Below, one piece after another: positions 18,207-27,552 of a stretch of DNA of 64,000 nucleotides. Positions within the stretch are counted from its first letter, which is position 1; each line of letters starts with the position of its first letter. The translations under genes and the position numbers were made by a program. The DNA lies in NCBI GenBank assembly GCA_028871815.1, contig JAGWMJ010000007.1, forward strand, positions 155,288 through 219,287. The letters are read 5' to 3'. The notes beneath the pieces are model-generated. The model had not been told where the DNA came from, did no database searches, and saw only the letters and a list, made by a program, of their open reading frames with translations. This DNA comes from Armatimonadota bacterium (GTDB lineage Bacteria > Armatimonadota > Chthonomonadetes > Chthonomonadales > Chthonomonadaceae).

Positions 18207-19724
18207 ATGCCGCTGTTGCCATACGTGCTGGCTGCACTGAGCCTGGCACAACAAGGTCGCCGCCCGATGCCTGCTGGTCAGGCGCCGCCACCGAAACAGA
18301 CGGTAGCGGCGAAGGCGGAGACGAAAGCGGAGACTGCGCCGCCGGTTGTAACGCACCACACCATCATGCTGGATGGCGCCCCGCTGCACTATACAGCAAC
18401 AACCGGAATGCTTCCGCTCAAGAATGACGTTGGGGTAACCGAGGCGTACGTTTTCTTCGTTGCGTACACGCGTGACGGAGAGGATGTGACGAAGCGGCCA
18501 CTGGTATTTGCATTTAACGGAGGTCCCGGCGCGGCGTCGGTATTCGTGCATCTTGGCTTCCTCGGACCAAAGCGCGTGGTCACGCTGCCGAACGGGCACT
18601 TTCCACCACCGCCATACGGTTTGGCGGATAACCCCAGCACGCTGCTCACCGATGCAGACCTCGTGTTTCTGGACCCGGTTGGGACTGGCTTCAGCCGCCC
18701 GGCGACGCCGGAACTTGGTCCGAAGTTCTGGAGCCTGGACGGCGATATTCAGAGCGTCGGTGAGTTCATCCGCATGTACCTGACGCGGTACGACAGGTGG
18801 AGTTCACCCCTGTTTGTGCTTGGAGAGAGCTACGGCACCACGCGTGCTGCCGGCCTCTCGCTGTATCTGGCAGACAACGGCATCAACCTCAATGGCGTGG
18901 TGCTGGTTTCCACCATTCTCAAGTTTCAGGGCGCAGGAGATATGTCTTTCGCACTGGACTTTCCTACGGAGTGCGCCACGGCCTGGTACCACCACAAGTT
19001 GGCGCCGAGCCTGGAGACCAGCGTACAGGCCACAGTCGACGAGGCGATCAAGTGGGACAAAGCGGTGTACGAACCGGCGCTCATGGCGGGCGACACCATG
19101 AGTCCTGCTCAAAAGGCGGCCGTCGTCGCAGGACTGCAAAAGTATCTTGGTCTGCGCCGATCCTTTATCGTCGACTCCAACCTGCGTATCAGCATGCCGG
19201 CGTTCCAGAAGGAGCTGCTGCGCAGTGAGGGCAAAACCGTGGGCCGGCTGGATGCACGTTTTACCGGACTGGATAACGACAACGCCGCACCGCGTCCGGA
19301 ATACGATCCTTCGGATGCCGCAGTTGAGGCGCCATTCACATCGGCGTTCAACAGTTACGTCCGCGACAAACTGGGCTTTCGCACCGACGCCGTCTACGAC
19401 GTCATGGGCCAGGGAGTGCATGGCTGGCAGTTTCCGCGAGGTGGCATCGATGTCGCGGTGCGTCTCCGCGAAGCGATGGCCAAGAACCGGTACATGAAAG
19501 TGTTTATCGGAGAAGGCTATTACGATATGGCTACTCCCTTCTATGCCGTGGACTACACGTTCAGCCACATGAATCTGGATCCCAGCCTCAGAGCAAACGT
19601 AGAGACTCACCGATACGAATCGGGCCATATGATCTATCTGAAGGTATCGCAATTGCAGAAGATCATCGGTGACCTGAAAACGTTCGTCAATTCCGCCACG
19701 CACGAGGCGCCCAAAAGTGAGTAG
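18207..19724 (+). CDS. Exported serine carboxypeptidase (peptidase S10)
   Basis: 505 residues with a short hydrophobic leader (PLLPYVLAALSLAQQ). S10 features: FAFNGGPGAASVFVHLGFLGP (oxyanion-hole region), catalytic Ser208 in VLGESYGTTRA, catalytic Asp in GYYDMATPFYA and His in YESGHMIYL. S10 enzymes remove C-terminal residues from peptides at acidic pH. A low-complexity Pro/Ala/Lys segment (20-50) links the leader and the catalytic domain. The start is the ATG preceded by AAGGAGAG; a TTG ten codons upstream is less likely. The downstream PhyH gene starts inside its last codons. Confidence 0.92.
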   Translation: MPLLPYVLAALSLAQQGRRPMPAGQAPPPKQTVAAKAETKAETAPPVVTHHTIMLDGAPLHYTATTGMLPLKNDVGVTEAYVFFVAYTRDGEDVTKRPLVFAFNGGPGAASVFVHLGFLGPKRVVTLPNGHFPPPPYGLADNPSTLLTDADLVFLDPVGTGFSRPATPELGPKFWSLDGDIQSVGEFIRMYLTRYDRWSSPLFVLGESYGTTRAAGLSLYLADNGINLNGVVLVSTILKFQGAGDMSFALDFPTECATAWYHHKLAPSLETSVQATVDEAIKWDKAVYEPALMAGDTMSPAQKAAVVAGLQKYLGLRRSFIVDSNLRISMPAFQKELLRSEGKTVGRLDARFTGLDNDNAAPRPEYDPSDAAVEAPFTSAFNSYVRDKLGFRTDAVYDVMGQGVHGWQFPRGGIDVAVRLREAMAKNRYMKVFIGEGYYDMATPFYAVDYTFSHMNLDPSLRANVETHRYESGHMIYLKVSQLQKIIGDLKTFVNSATHEAPKSE

Positions 19725-20556
19725 TCGACTTTCGCCGGAACAGATCGCACGGTTCCGCCAGGATGGGTTTCTGTTGTTCCCGGAGGAGGTGGTTGGTGGT
19801 CCAGAACTCGCCGAGTTGAACGCGGCGCTTACACGCGTCATGGCCGGTGAAAGCGTGGCAGCGCCGGAGCGGATAACCAACCTGACAGGAGACGAACGCA
19901 ACGTGGTGGTTCAGGTGGTCAACATCTGGGAGGCAGAACCGGCCTTCCGCCGGCACCTCTCGAACCCGGCGATCGTGGGTATGGTTGCCGATCTGATGGG
20001 CACCGACACCGTGCGGGTGTGGCATGACCAGATCCAGGTCAAGCCGGCCGGGAATGGCGGACCCACGGTCTGGCACCAGGACCATCCGTACTGGCCGATC
20101 GTGGAACCGGCCGATTTGGTCAGCGCCTGGGTTGCGCTGGAAGACGCCACGATTGAAAACGGCTGTATGTGGATGACCCCCGGCAGCCACAAATGGGGTG
20201 CGTATAGAAACGGGACCGTTGGACTGAAAGACGACGGTCTGTGGCCGGATTGCGACATGGCGAAGCTGCCGGAAGGCGCGAAGGTGGAGATTGTCCCGTG
20301 TCCGGTGGCGGCCGGCAGCGTGGTGTTCCACCACTGCCTGACGTGGCACGGCGCGCCGCGAAATGGGTCAAGCTGGGCGCGTCCGGCAATTGCCGTCCAC
20401 TATATGCCCGGCCATACGCGCTACGTGAAGGAAGCAGGCCGATCTCACCTTGTGGAGCACCATGTGGAGGTGGCCAGTGGTGACGTTCTGCGCGGCAAAC
20501 ACTTTCCGACAGTGCTGGAGGATGGAGTGCTGCTAGAGGTAGCGACCGCGGCGTAG
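19717..20556 (+). CDS. Second PhyH-family dioxygenase
   Basis: 279 residues starting at a GTG that overlaps the stop of the S10 gene by 8 bases. The iron ligands are H120 and D122 in TVWHQDHPYW and the distal His in LTWHGAPRNGS; GSVVFHH and ENGCMWMTPGSHKWG are typical of the PhyH group. It is not closely similar to the PhyH at 13956. The C-terminal region (RSHLVEHHVEVASGDVLRG) is His-rich. Coupled translation with a carboxypeptidase suggests joint use, but the substrate is unknown. Confidence 0.9.
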   Translation: MSSRLSPEQIARFRQDGFLLFPEEVVGGPELAELNAALTRVMAGESVAAPERITNLTGDERNVVVQVVNIWEAEPAFRRHLSNPAIVGMVADLMGTDTVRVWHDQIQVKPAGNGGPTVWHQDHPYWPIVEPADLVSAWVALEDATIENGCMWMTPGSHKWGAYRNGTVGLKDDGLWPDCDMAKLPEGAKVEIVPCPVAAGSVVFHHCLTWHGAPRNGSSWARPAIAVHYMPGHTRYVKEAGRSHLVEHHVEVASGDVLRGKHFPTVLEDGVLLEVATAA

Positions 20557-20559
20557 CCG

Positions 20560-20931
20560 CTAGTACGGCTCGGCGATTTGTTCCTGGACCTGTTCAAGAG
20601 CGTCGCCTGTCGGCGTGAGTCTCCGGTAGTAACAGGTTCTGTAGCCTTCGTGACACGCGGCGCCTATCTGTTCCGCCTCAATCAGAAGGCTGTTGTTCTC
20701 GCAGTTTACATAGATGGCTTTGAGATACTGCCTGAAGCCGCTCGTTTCGCCTTTTACCCAGAGTTTCCGCCGCGACCGGCTCCAGTACGTCACGCGGCCG
20801 GTTGCAATGGTGCTCTCCAGCGCCTCGCGGTTCATGAAAGCCAACATCAGCACGTCGCGGGACTCGTAGTCCTGCACGGCCACAGGCACCAGACCGTCGG
20901 CATCGTATTGCAGGGTTGCCGGTATGCTCAC
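20560..20931 (-). CDS. hisI: Phosphoribosyl-AMP cyclohydrolase
   Basis: 123 residues, the normal size for monofunctional HisI. Catalyses opening of the purine ring of phosphoribosyl-AMP, the third step of histidine synthesis. LMLAFMNREAL, TYWSRSRRKLWVKGETSG and the zinc/magnesium segment NCENNSLLIEAEQIGAACH followed by GYRTCYYRRL are all present. GTG start directly abutting the hisF stop (TGA GTG), so it is coupled to hisF. There is no fused HisE domain. Convergent with PhyH, leaving only three bases between the stops. Confidence 0.95.
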   Translation of the reverse strand: MSIPATLQYDADGLVPVAVQDYESRDVLMLAFMNREALESTIATGRVTYWSRSRRKLWVKGETSGFRQYLKAIYVNCENNSLLIEAEQIGAACHEGYRTCYYRRLTPTGDALEQVQEQIAEPY

Positions 20932-21729
20932 TCAGTCCGCTCCTTGTTCTACGGGTGACTCCGCATGCATTCGCACCGGTATCCCGGCATCGCGCATTGC
21001 GGCCTTGATCTGCCGGACGGTGAAAATGCCGTCATGCACAATACTTGCCACCAGCACCGCATCTGCCTGACCGCGCAATACCGCGTCAACGCAATCGGCC
21101 GGCGAGCCTGCGCCGCCGGAGGCAATTACGGGTATTGATACGGCATCTGCCACGGCTCGCGTCAGGGCAAGGTCAAAGCCATCCTTACCGCCGTCGCGAT
21201 CCATGCTGGTAAGGAGAACCTCACCGGCGCCGAGCGCCTCACCACGCTGCGCCCACTCCACAGCATCCAGACCGGTTGCGCGCCGCCCACCATGGCTCCA
21301 TGCTTCCCAGGCCGTACCAGGGCCAGACCGTCTTTTCGCGTCGATCGCCAACACCACGCATTGGCTTCCAAAAGTAGCGGCGGCTTCCTTGATGACATCG
21401 GGACGGGCAAGCGCGGCGGTATTCACGGCAACTTTATCTGCCCCTGCACGCAGCAGGATCTGGAAGTCTCCGACCGACGACACGCCACCGCCGACCGAAA
21501 ACGGGATGAAGACCTGCTCTGCCACGGCCTCAACCCATGCACGCATCGTTTTGCGCTCTTCATGGCTGGCAGTAATGTCTAAAAACACCAACTCGTCGGC
21601 GCCGGCTGCGTCGTAGCGGCGCGCCAGGTCAACCGGGTCGCCCGCGCTCCTCAGGTCCTGAAACTGTACTCCTTTGACCACCTGGCCGGCACGCACGTCC
21701 AGGCAGGGTATAACGCGGCGCGCCAGCAT
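20932..21729 (-). CDS. hisF: Imidazole glycerol phosphate synthase, cyclase subunit
   Basis: 265 residues. A TIM barrel with [20 protein letters not shown] at the start (catalytic Asp in CLDV), [53 protein letters not shown] (second catalytic Asp) and [13 protein letters not shown]. HisF uses ammonia from HisH to form IGP and AICAR. hisH is not in the window, so the histidine genes are split in this genome. The ATG at 21729 has a GGTGA ribosome binding site and gives the standard N-terminus; a longer frame to 21774 is not needed. Confidence 0.96.
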   Translation of the reverse strand: MLARRVIPCLDVRAGQVVKGVQFQDLRSAGDPVDLARRYDAAGADELVFLDITASHEERKTMRAWVEAVAEQVFIPFSVGGGVSSVGDFQILLRAGADKVAVNTAALARPDVIKEAAATFGSQCVVLAIDAKRRSGPGTAWEAWSHGGRRATGLDAVEWAQRGEALGAGEVLLTSMDRDGGKDGFDLALTRAVADAVSIPVIASGGAGSPADCVDAVLRGQADAVLVASIVHDGIFTVRQIKAAMRDAGIPVRMHAESPVEQGAD

Positions 21730-21901
21730 GTTCACCAGTATAACACAAGCCCAGTTCGGCGCCGGCGCGCTCAAACTGCGTGGAATGAGCCTATCCGGTG
21801 TACAATAGTGCTGTTGACTGATGTTTGTTTAAGGGTGCTGCCGGCCGTGAACTGAACTGTGTGCACGTCCGGCCCATTACAATTGACCGGAGAGTGGAAT
21901 A

Positions 21902-22627
21902 ATGCGTACGTTAGCCGCTATAGTTGCGATTGTTTTAGGAGCTATTGCTTTGGCGTGGATCACAACGCGGCTGCATCCCGGCGGGGCGCTACCTCCGCAG
22001 GATCAGCCGACGTCAACCACCACGCCTGTATCGAACAAGAAAGCGCTAAACGGGAGCCAAAAGAAGGGAACGACCAGTTCTGCGAGCCCGAGCCATAGCA
22101 GCGCTGTACAATCTGGGCAAAGCCATACGGCAGGAGATGCATCTGTGTTCGCAAATTACGAAAAGACCGCCATTCACGCCACGCTTACCATCGCCGGGAA
22201 GGGTTCGATGGAGTTGGAACTCTATCCTGAGGCCGCGCCGAAAACGGTGGCGCATATCGAATCGCTGATCAAGTCTGGCTTCTACGACGGGATCAAGTTT
22301 CACCGAGTCGTGCCCGGCTTTGTATGTCAGGCCGGCGACCCACTCTCCAAGGGGCTGCAGGCGGCCATGTTCCAACAGGCCGGCGTCGGTCAACATGGCT
22401 CCGGTAAAACCGTGCCGCTGGAGGCCAAGCTGCCCAACCTCACGAATACGTTGGGGCTCGCGCGATCGAGCGACCCGGATTCAGGAGACAGCCAGTTCTA
22501 CATCAATCTCAACGACAATGCCAATCTGGACGGCCAATACTGCGTATTTGGGCGCGTGGTCAAAGGCACCGATCTGCCGGCACGAATCGACATCGGCGAC
22601 ATCATTCAGACATTCACCATCCCGTAA
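21902..22627 (+). CDS. Membrane-anchored cyclophilin-type peptidyl-prolyl isomerase
   Basis: 241 residues. An N-terminal hydrophobic segment (LAAIVAIVLGAIALAWI) acts as membrane anchor or signal, followed by a Ser/Thr/Gln-rich linker (about 30-80) and a cyclophilin domain: ELYPEAAPKTVAHIESL, FYDGIKFHRVVPGFVCQAGD, TLGLARSSDPDSGDSQFYI and QYCVFGRVVKG. It would speed proline isomerisation of proteins outside the cytoplasm. Ribosome binding site GGAGAG upstream. Followed by a paralogue 42 bases downstream. Confidence 0.92.
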   Translation: MRTLAAIVAIVLGAIALAWITTRLHPGGALPPQDQPTSTTTPVSNKKALNGSQKKGTTSSASPSHSSAVQSGQSHTAGDASVFANYEKTAIHATLTIAGKGSMELELYPEAAPKTVAHIESLIKSGFYDGIKFHRVVPGFVCQAGDPLSKGLQAAMFQQAGVGQHGSGKTVPLEAKLPNLTNTLGLARSSDPDSGDSQFYINLNDNANLDGQYCVFGRVVKGTDLPARIDIGDIIQTFTIP

Positions 22628-22669
22628 TACCGGCGAAGTAGCTTCACACCCATGAAGGGGCATCCGATA

Positions 22670-23305
22670 ATGCGTTACGCTCTCAATCTTCACGTGGCTT
22701 CGTTCGGTTTGGCCACACTTCTCCTTGCCGCCAGTGCGGGCACCCTGCAGGCGGCGCCACCGGCCAGAAGCACCGCAAACCCGCAGCTCACCATGGTGAT
22801 AGCCAAGCGTGGGACGATTCAGATCGAGTTGTTTCCAACGGCCGCGCCAAAGACCGTGGCGCACATTCTAGCGCTCGTGAAGCGCCACTTCTACAACGGC
22901 ATCCGGTTTCACCGCGTCGTTCCTGGTTTTGTTGCCCAGGGCGGCGACCCGGGAACGCGGAAACTGACGCGTCAGCAGGTTAACGACCCTGCGGTTGTGG
23001 CGTCGCACAATATCGGTGACGGTGGTTCCGGCACCACGGTTCCTCTCGAAGCGACGATGCCACACACGCGCGGTACGCTCGGATTGGCACGCTCCAATGA
23101 CCCAACGTCCGGAGACAGCCAGTTCTTCTTCAACCTGGTGGATAACCACCGTCTCGACTCGCAGTACTGCGTATTCGGTAAAATCCTGAAGGGCCTAAAG
23201 GTGATGGATAGTATCAAACAGGGCGACAGGATTGTGTCACTGACGCTCACGAAGCAGTCCAAAGCCACGAAGCCTGCCAGGAAAAGTACTGCGCATCACA
23301 AATAG
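22670..23305 (+). CDS. Exported cyclophilin-type peptidyl-prolyl isomerase, paralogue
   Basis: 211 residues with a signal peptide (hydrophobic core FGLATLLLAASAGTL, cleavage near QAA). The cyclophilin domain shows ELFPTAAPKTVAHILALV, FYNGIRFHRVVPGFVAQGGD (active-site Arg retained), TLGLARSNDPTSGDSQFFF and QYCVFGKILKG. The tail is Lys/Thr-rich. The start is placed at the ATG that follows AAGGGG; an ATG six codons earlier would place that motif inside the gene. A duplication of the preceding gene. Ends in a 10-base convergent overlap with folD. Confidence 0.92.
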   Translation: MRYALNLHVASFGLATLLLAASAGTLQAAPPARSTANPQLTMVIAKRGTIQIELFPTAAPKTVAHILALVKRHFYNGIRFHRVVPGFVAQGGDPGTRKLTRQQVNDPAVVASHNIGDGGSGTTVPLEATMPHTRGTLGLARSNDPTSGDSQFFFNLVDNHRLDSQYCVFGKILKGLKVMDSIKQGDRIVSLTLTKQSKATKPARKSTAHHK

Positions 23306-24180
23306 CCGGACTTGTCTGCAGCTGCCCGCCGCGCCGCCTTCAGCGTGTTGCTTAACAGCATGGCAATCGTCATTGGCCCCACTCCGCCGGGGACAGGCGT
23401 GATAAACGAAGCCACGGAAGAGGCAGATTCGAATTCCACGTCACCGACATCCGTGGTCCGGCCCGCCACGCGGTTATAACCGGCATCGGCAACGATCACG
23501 CCGGGCTTGAGCATCTCTCCGGTGATCAATTCCGGCCTACCGACTGCCGCTACCAGGATATCGGCTGTGCGCGTTACACTTGCCAGATCACGTGTTTTGG
23601 AATGGCACACGGTTACCGTGGCGCTGGCGTTTAGCAGTAGTAACGCCATCGGCTTGCCGACGATAATGCTGCGGCCAACCACCACGGCATGCTTGCCCTC
23701 AATAGGCAGAGCGTAGCGGCGCAACAACTCCATGATGCCTGCCGGCGTGCAGCATTCAAACCCCTCCTCGTTATTTACCAAAGCGCCCAGGCTTGCGCGG
23801 CCAATACCATCCACATCCTTCCCGGGCGAAACCAGGTCGAGCACGGCGGGCTCGTTCAGATGTTTCGGCAGCGGGTGCTGCACCAGGATGCCGGTAATAT
23901 CCGGATTCGCGTTGAGCCCTGAAACAAGATCCTCGCACTGGCTTTGCGATGCCGTAGCGTTCAATCGGTGAACGCTGGAGGCCATTCCGACTGCCCTGCA
24001 TGCGCGCCGTTTCATGCTGACGTAGGTGTGCGATGCCGGGTCTTCGCCGATCAGCACTGCAGCCAGATGCGGGGGTGGCAATCCGTTAGCCACGAACGCA
24101 ACTACACTCTCAGCCACTTCCGCTCGGATCAGCGCCGCAGTCGCGCTGCCGTCCAGAATCTGCGCATTCAACGCAGACAT
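23296..24180 (-). CDS. folD: Bifunctional methylene-THF dehydrogenase/methenyl-THF cyclohydrolase
   Basis: 294 residues. FolD interconverts methylene-, methenyl- and formyl-tetrahydrofolate with NADP. YVSMKRRACRAVGM contains the catalytic Lys, GILVQHPLPKHLNE, PGKDVDGIG, CTPAGIMELLRRY, VVVGRSIIVGKPMALLL (nucleotide site) and FITPVPGGVGPMTIAMLL are diagnostic. The start overlaps the nusB end by 13 bases, making it the third gene of a nif3-nusB-folD unit. Confidence 0.96.
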   Translation of the reverse strand: MSALNAQILDGSATAALIRAEVAESVVAFVANGLPPPHLAAVLIGEDPASHTYVSMKRRACRAVGMASSVHRLNATASQSQCEDLVSGLNANPDITGILVQHPLPKHLNEPAVLDLVSPGKDVDGIGRASLGALVNNEEGFECCTPAGIMELLRRYALPIEGKHAVVVGRSIIVGKPMALLLLNASATVTVCHSKTRDLASVTRTADILVAAVGRPELITGEMLKPGVIVADAGYNRVAGRTTDVGDVEFESASSVASFITPVPGGVGPMTIAMLLSNTLKAARRAAADKSGYL

Positions 24181-25178
24181 TCCAGCTCCTCCGCTGCCTG
24201 TCTTTCTGCGCTCGCCTCACACGCGCCCGTTTGGGCGCGCAGCAGCGCCCCAAGCACGCCGTTGACGAAACTTCCGGAGTCGGCGCTGCCGTAGCGCTTC
24301 GCTAGCTCCACGGCTTCGTTGATTACTACCCTGGCCGGCAAATCCGGGAACCACCGGAGTTCGCAGTAGGCCTGGCGGATTATGTTGCGATCCGGCGCGG
24401 CCAGCCGGTCCATGGCCCATCCCTTGCAAGCGACGCGCATCGCAGAATCGATCTCGCTCAGGTGTGTCTGAGTACCGGTAACCAGCCGCCGGGCATAATC
24501 GGACGTTTCAAACCAGTCAACTACCTGGCGGGCCGCCGCACGACCGGCATGTCGCCAGCGTTCTACGGACGTAGTGCGCGCCTCCTCGCGCAGGCTGCGG
24601 ATGGCGCCGGCAGCAGTCTGTGGCGCCTTGAGGCATGCTCGAGACTGCGCCACAAACCGGCGGGCCGACGCGGCCAGTTCGGCATGTGCAGCCAGGGATA
24701 CCTGCTCGCGCACGTCGGCAAGCGGCGTGTGGAGCAGTTGCAGCACATCACCCGGTTCGGATATGGCGGTGTTCCAGTCTGCGGCACGCTCATCACCAAA
24801 CAGTGCCACGGGCGCAACACGGGCCAAGCCCGCCCGGCACAATTGCTCCTGTCGCCGCGGTAAATCGATAAAGAGCGCCTGTACCCAGGCAGGCAAATCC
24901 CGCACGCGTAAAGTAGCGCCTGCGGCCACTTCAGCCGCGAGGGCAGCAGTGATGCACTCCAGAGCCGCACGCTCGGTTACCGGATCGGGGCTGCCGGTCC
25001 GCACGTTCTGCACAAACTCATGACGCAGCTGCTCCATAGTGCCGGACAGAGCATCGTCCACAGTCACGCCGCCTACGTCGATCTGATACAGCGTACGCAG
25101 CGACCAGTCGCGTGCACGACGCCGTACCTCCCGCGGGGAGGCGTGGCGCACTTTAACGGTTTCCGACTCAGTTGACAA
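24168..25178 (-). CDS. nusB: NusB antitermination factor with a large internal insertion
   Basis: 336 residues, about twice the usual size of NusB. Residues 17-37 hold the first NusB helix (RRRARDWSLRTLYQIDVGG). The rest of the fold resumes only at about residue 225: YARRLVTGTQTHLSEID, WAMDRLAAPDRNIIRQAYCEL and INEAVELAKRYGSADSGSFVNGVL. The intervening 185 residues are Ala-rich and helical with no known motif. NusB works with NusE (S10) on boxA RNA during rRNA transcription. The insertion falls between helices 1 and 2. Starts inside the nif3-like gene (11-base overlap). Confidence 0.88.
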   Translation of the reverse strand: MSTESETVKVRHASPREVRRRARDWSLRTLYQIDVGGVTVDDALSGTMEQLRHEFVQNVRTGSPDPVTERAALECITAALAAEVAAGATLRVRDLPAWVQALFIDLPRRQEQLCRAGLARVAPVALFGDERAADWNTAISEPGDVLQLLHTPLADVREQVSLAAHAELAASARRFVAQSRACLKAPQTAAGAIRSLREEARTTSVERWRHAGRAAARQVVDWFETSDYARRLVTGTQTHLSEIDSAMRVACKGWAMDRLAAPDRNIIRQAYCELRWFPDLPARVVINEAVELAKRYGSADSGSFVNGVLGALLRAQTGACEASAERQAAEELECLR

Positions 25179-26280
25179 AGGCTACCTCCACGCCGTGTGG
25201 GCCGAACAATTCAGTTGCGCCGCGGGCAAACTCGGCAAGTCCCGGCGCCACAGACACCGCGAACCCAACTTCGATCAACGCGACGCCGGCAGCACGAGCA
25301 AGAGACTCCGCTTTGACCGAATGCCCGCAGCAGACGACTGCGCTTACGCCGAAACTGGCGGCGGACCTGATCACCGCTTCATTTGCACGGCCGGCTGTGA
25401 TCGCCAACCACTCGGTCACGCTCGTTTCGGCCCCACTGCAGCGGGCCGAAGTAACGCCGGCCAGGCCGAGCGCGCGGTTGACCAGGCCGACCAGCGCCGT
25501 CCGATCAACCGGCTCGTTCAGCCGTCCGACCCGCCCGGCCCCATCCGACATTGCCCGGTTCTGGAGCAGGTAGACATCGAACGCCACCTCCTCGTAGGGA
25601 TGCACACTACGGACTGCATCCATGATGCTACCGATGTTGCATGCAGCTGCCGTCATTTCCAGGCGCACCTCGTCAATCCGTGCGAGCGTTCCAACCGACC
25701 CGAACCACGGTTGGGCGCCTTCGCCGGGCGTAAATGTACCGCAGCCTGAAGTTGCGAAGCTGCACTCGCGATAGTTGCCGATTGACCCGGCGCCGGCATG
25801 AGCCGCGGCGGCGCGTACCCGATCGAGATGTTCGGTGGGCACGAATATCGCCAGTTTCACAAGTCGCGGCCCACGATGTGGCGCCAGTGCCCGGATATCT
25901 GCCAGGCCCAGGCGCTCTGCCAGAACCGCGCTTGCAAACGAGCGACGCCAGCGGCCGGCGAGCACCAGCAGTGCAGCACGGGAGTGGAGAAGGTCGCGGA
26001 TGCATTCGACCAGGAACTCGTCGGACAGCAGAGAGCGCACGGGCTGCCGGATCAACGAAGCAGCCGTCACGAGCAGTGTGTCCTTCCGGCTGCACGCTGT
26101 TGAGATGGCCGGACCGGAGGGATACGGCGCTATCACCACCCGTTTGACGGTACCGCAGAGTCCGCCGACCTGCAGGGTGCGGTTGTCAATCTTACCGGAA
26201 ATGCTATTCGGCGCCGAGCTCTGAATGAATCGAAGCGCTTGTATGCGCGAGACGCCCTCAACAGGGCCGGCCTCACTCAT
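25168..26280 (-). CDS. Nif3/DUF34-family protein lacking the metal ligands
   Basis: 370 residues. The fold is Nif3-like: NRTLQVGGL and VKRVVIAPYPSG at the start, a PII-like insertion (KLAIFVPTEHLDRVRAAAAH to HPYEEVAFDVYLL) in the middle and ARAAGVALIEVGFA near the end. In Nif3 proteins two metals are held by an HH pair, an Asp, and an HxxxE motif. Here the HH site reads TAAS, the Asp region reads VLAGRWRR, and the last motif reads GFAVSV, so all five ligands appear lost. It is either a structural protein or decayed. The start is uncertain: ATG 26280 or GTG 26295, neither with a good ribosome binding site. First gene of the nif3-nusB-folD unit. Confidence 0.75.
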   Translation of the reverse strand: MSEAGPVEGVSRIQALRFIQSSAPNSISGKIDNRTLQVGGLCGTVKRVVIAPYPSGPAISTACSRKDTLLVTAASLIRQPVRSLLSDEFLVECIRDLLHSRAALLVLAGRWRRSFASAVLAERLGLADIRALAPHRGPRLVKLAIFVPTEHLDRVRAAAAHAGAGSIGNYRECSFATSGCGTFTPGEGAQPWFGSVGTLARIDEVRLEMTAAACNIGSIMDAVRSVHPYEEVAFDVYLLQNRAMSDGAGRVGRLNEPVDRTALVGLVNRALGLAGVTSARCSGAETSVTEWLAITAGRANEAVIRSAASFGVSAVVCCGHSVKAESLARAAGVALIEVGFAVSVAPGLAEFARGATELFGPHGVEVAFVN

Positions 26281-26408
26281 GCGTGGTAGCCGCACAGCGG
26301 GTCAGTGGGCGGCGGGATGCGCGGATTCCCAAAACAGCGGGGCGCGCAAGCCGCATACGCGGTTGGCGCGCCCCGCTGACGTTGATCGCTTGCAGGTCCA
26401 GCGACGGC

Positions 26409-27497
26409 TTAGGCGCCACCGCTCCCGCCCGCTGCGCGAGGCAGATTGCGTCCGCCCACAGTCCCGCCGCCGAGCACTCCGCCTGGCCTACCGCCACCGG
26501 GCATCCCCATGCCCATGCCGGGACGTCCGCCGGTGGAGGCCAATTGCGCGGCGAGGCCAAGTGCCTCCGGCTGGTTTTCGCGCAGGAATATCGCAATGCT
26601 GGTTACTTTGCTGTTCACCACCTCGAACTGCGCGTGTGCCTTCTGGTTGTAACGCAGCAGCAGTGTGTTCGCGTCCTTCTGGAGGATGCCATCCGGCCAG
26701 CCATAGGCGCCGTAGAGCTTACGAACGGAATCGGCCAGACCAACGCCGCGCCGGGTGCGGTATCCGCCGTGCGCGCCGCGCTCCACGATCATCTCAACGC
26801 GGCCATCCTTGTTGAAATAGAACTCAAAATCGATATGCTTTGCCGGGTAGAAGTAGACCCACGTAAACCCACCGCTATCCCGAAATGTAACGCCCGGCAG
26901 TGTTCCGGGAGCAACGCCCTGAGCGCCGGCCGCGCCACCTGGCCCTGCGGCGCCCATCAGACCGCCGGCACCACCCGCCATGGATGGCAAGCCACCAGGC
27001 CCGACGCCCATCATTCCCGCGCCACCTTTAGCGGGCGTCATACCGCTTGCGCCGGGCAAACCGCCGGGGCCCGGAAATCCACCGGGTCCAAGCATTCCGC
27101 CCTTCATCGGCGTCATTCCGCCTGGTCCGGGCATACCGCCTTTCATCGGCGTCATTCCGCCTGGGCCGCCGGGCCCGCCGAAGCCGGGCATTCCGCCGGG
27201 GCCCGGAGCACCACCGCCGGCTGTGAAGCCGCCCGCGGTAGGACCGGAGGTGAGATCTGCGAGGCCACTGACGGCGCCATCGGGCACGCCCAGTGCATTA
27301 ACCATCAACGTTACGGGCACGGGTTGCCCCGCATTGAACACTTCCGTGGGCTGACCGTAGCGGTGCAAAACGGTTTGGTACGACGACAGCACGCGGATGC
27401 CGAGAAGAGCGTTCTCGGTCTGGGCAGCTGCGCCCGGCGCCAGCGCAACCGAGCCAACGGCCGAGACTGCGGCAATGAGAGCTATATTTCGCATCAT
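26409..27497 (-). CDS. Secreted Gly/Pro/Met-rich protein with BamE-like halves (paralogue 1)
   Basis: 362 residues with a signal peptide ending AAA-Q. Residues about 25-45 (LLGIRVLSSYQTVLHRYGQP) and about 210-330 (FTWVYFYPAKHIDFEFYF, GRVEMIVERG, TRRGVGLADSVRKLYGAYGW, VVNSKVTSIAIF) look like two halves of small BamE/SmpA-like domains. Between them is a linker of about 110 residues made of GMPGPGGM- and MTPMKGG-type units, with repeated blocks. The tail is also Gly/Arg-rich. Start at one of two adjacent ATGs (27497/27494) after AGGAA. The function is unknown; the BamE comparison is an inference from pattern. Tandem with a paralogue. Confidence 0.75.
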   Translation of the reverse strand: MMRNIALIAAVSAVGSVALAPGAAAQTENALLGIRVLSSYQTVLHRYGQPTEVFNAGQPVPVTLMVNALGVPDGAVSGLADLTSGPTAGGFTAGGGAPGPGGMPGFGGPGGPGGMTPMKGGMPGPGGMTPMKGGMLGPGGFPGPGGLPGASGMTPAKGGAGMMGVGPGGLPSMAGGAGGLMGAAGPGGAAGAQGVAPGTLPGVTFRDSGGFTWVYFYPAKHIDFEFYFNKDGRVEMIVERGAHGGYRTRRGVGLADSVRKLYGAYGWPDGILQKDANTLLLRYNQKAHAQFEVVNSKVTSIAIFLRENQPEALGLAAQLASTGGRPGMGMGMPGGGRPGGVLGGGTVGGRNLPRAAGGSGGA

Positions 27498-27552
27498 AAT
27501 TGGAATGGTTCCTGCATGACGTTCGAAAGCGAAGACCACGCGGCCAGTCGGA

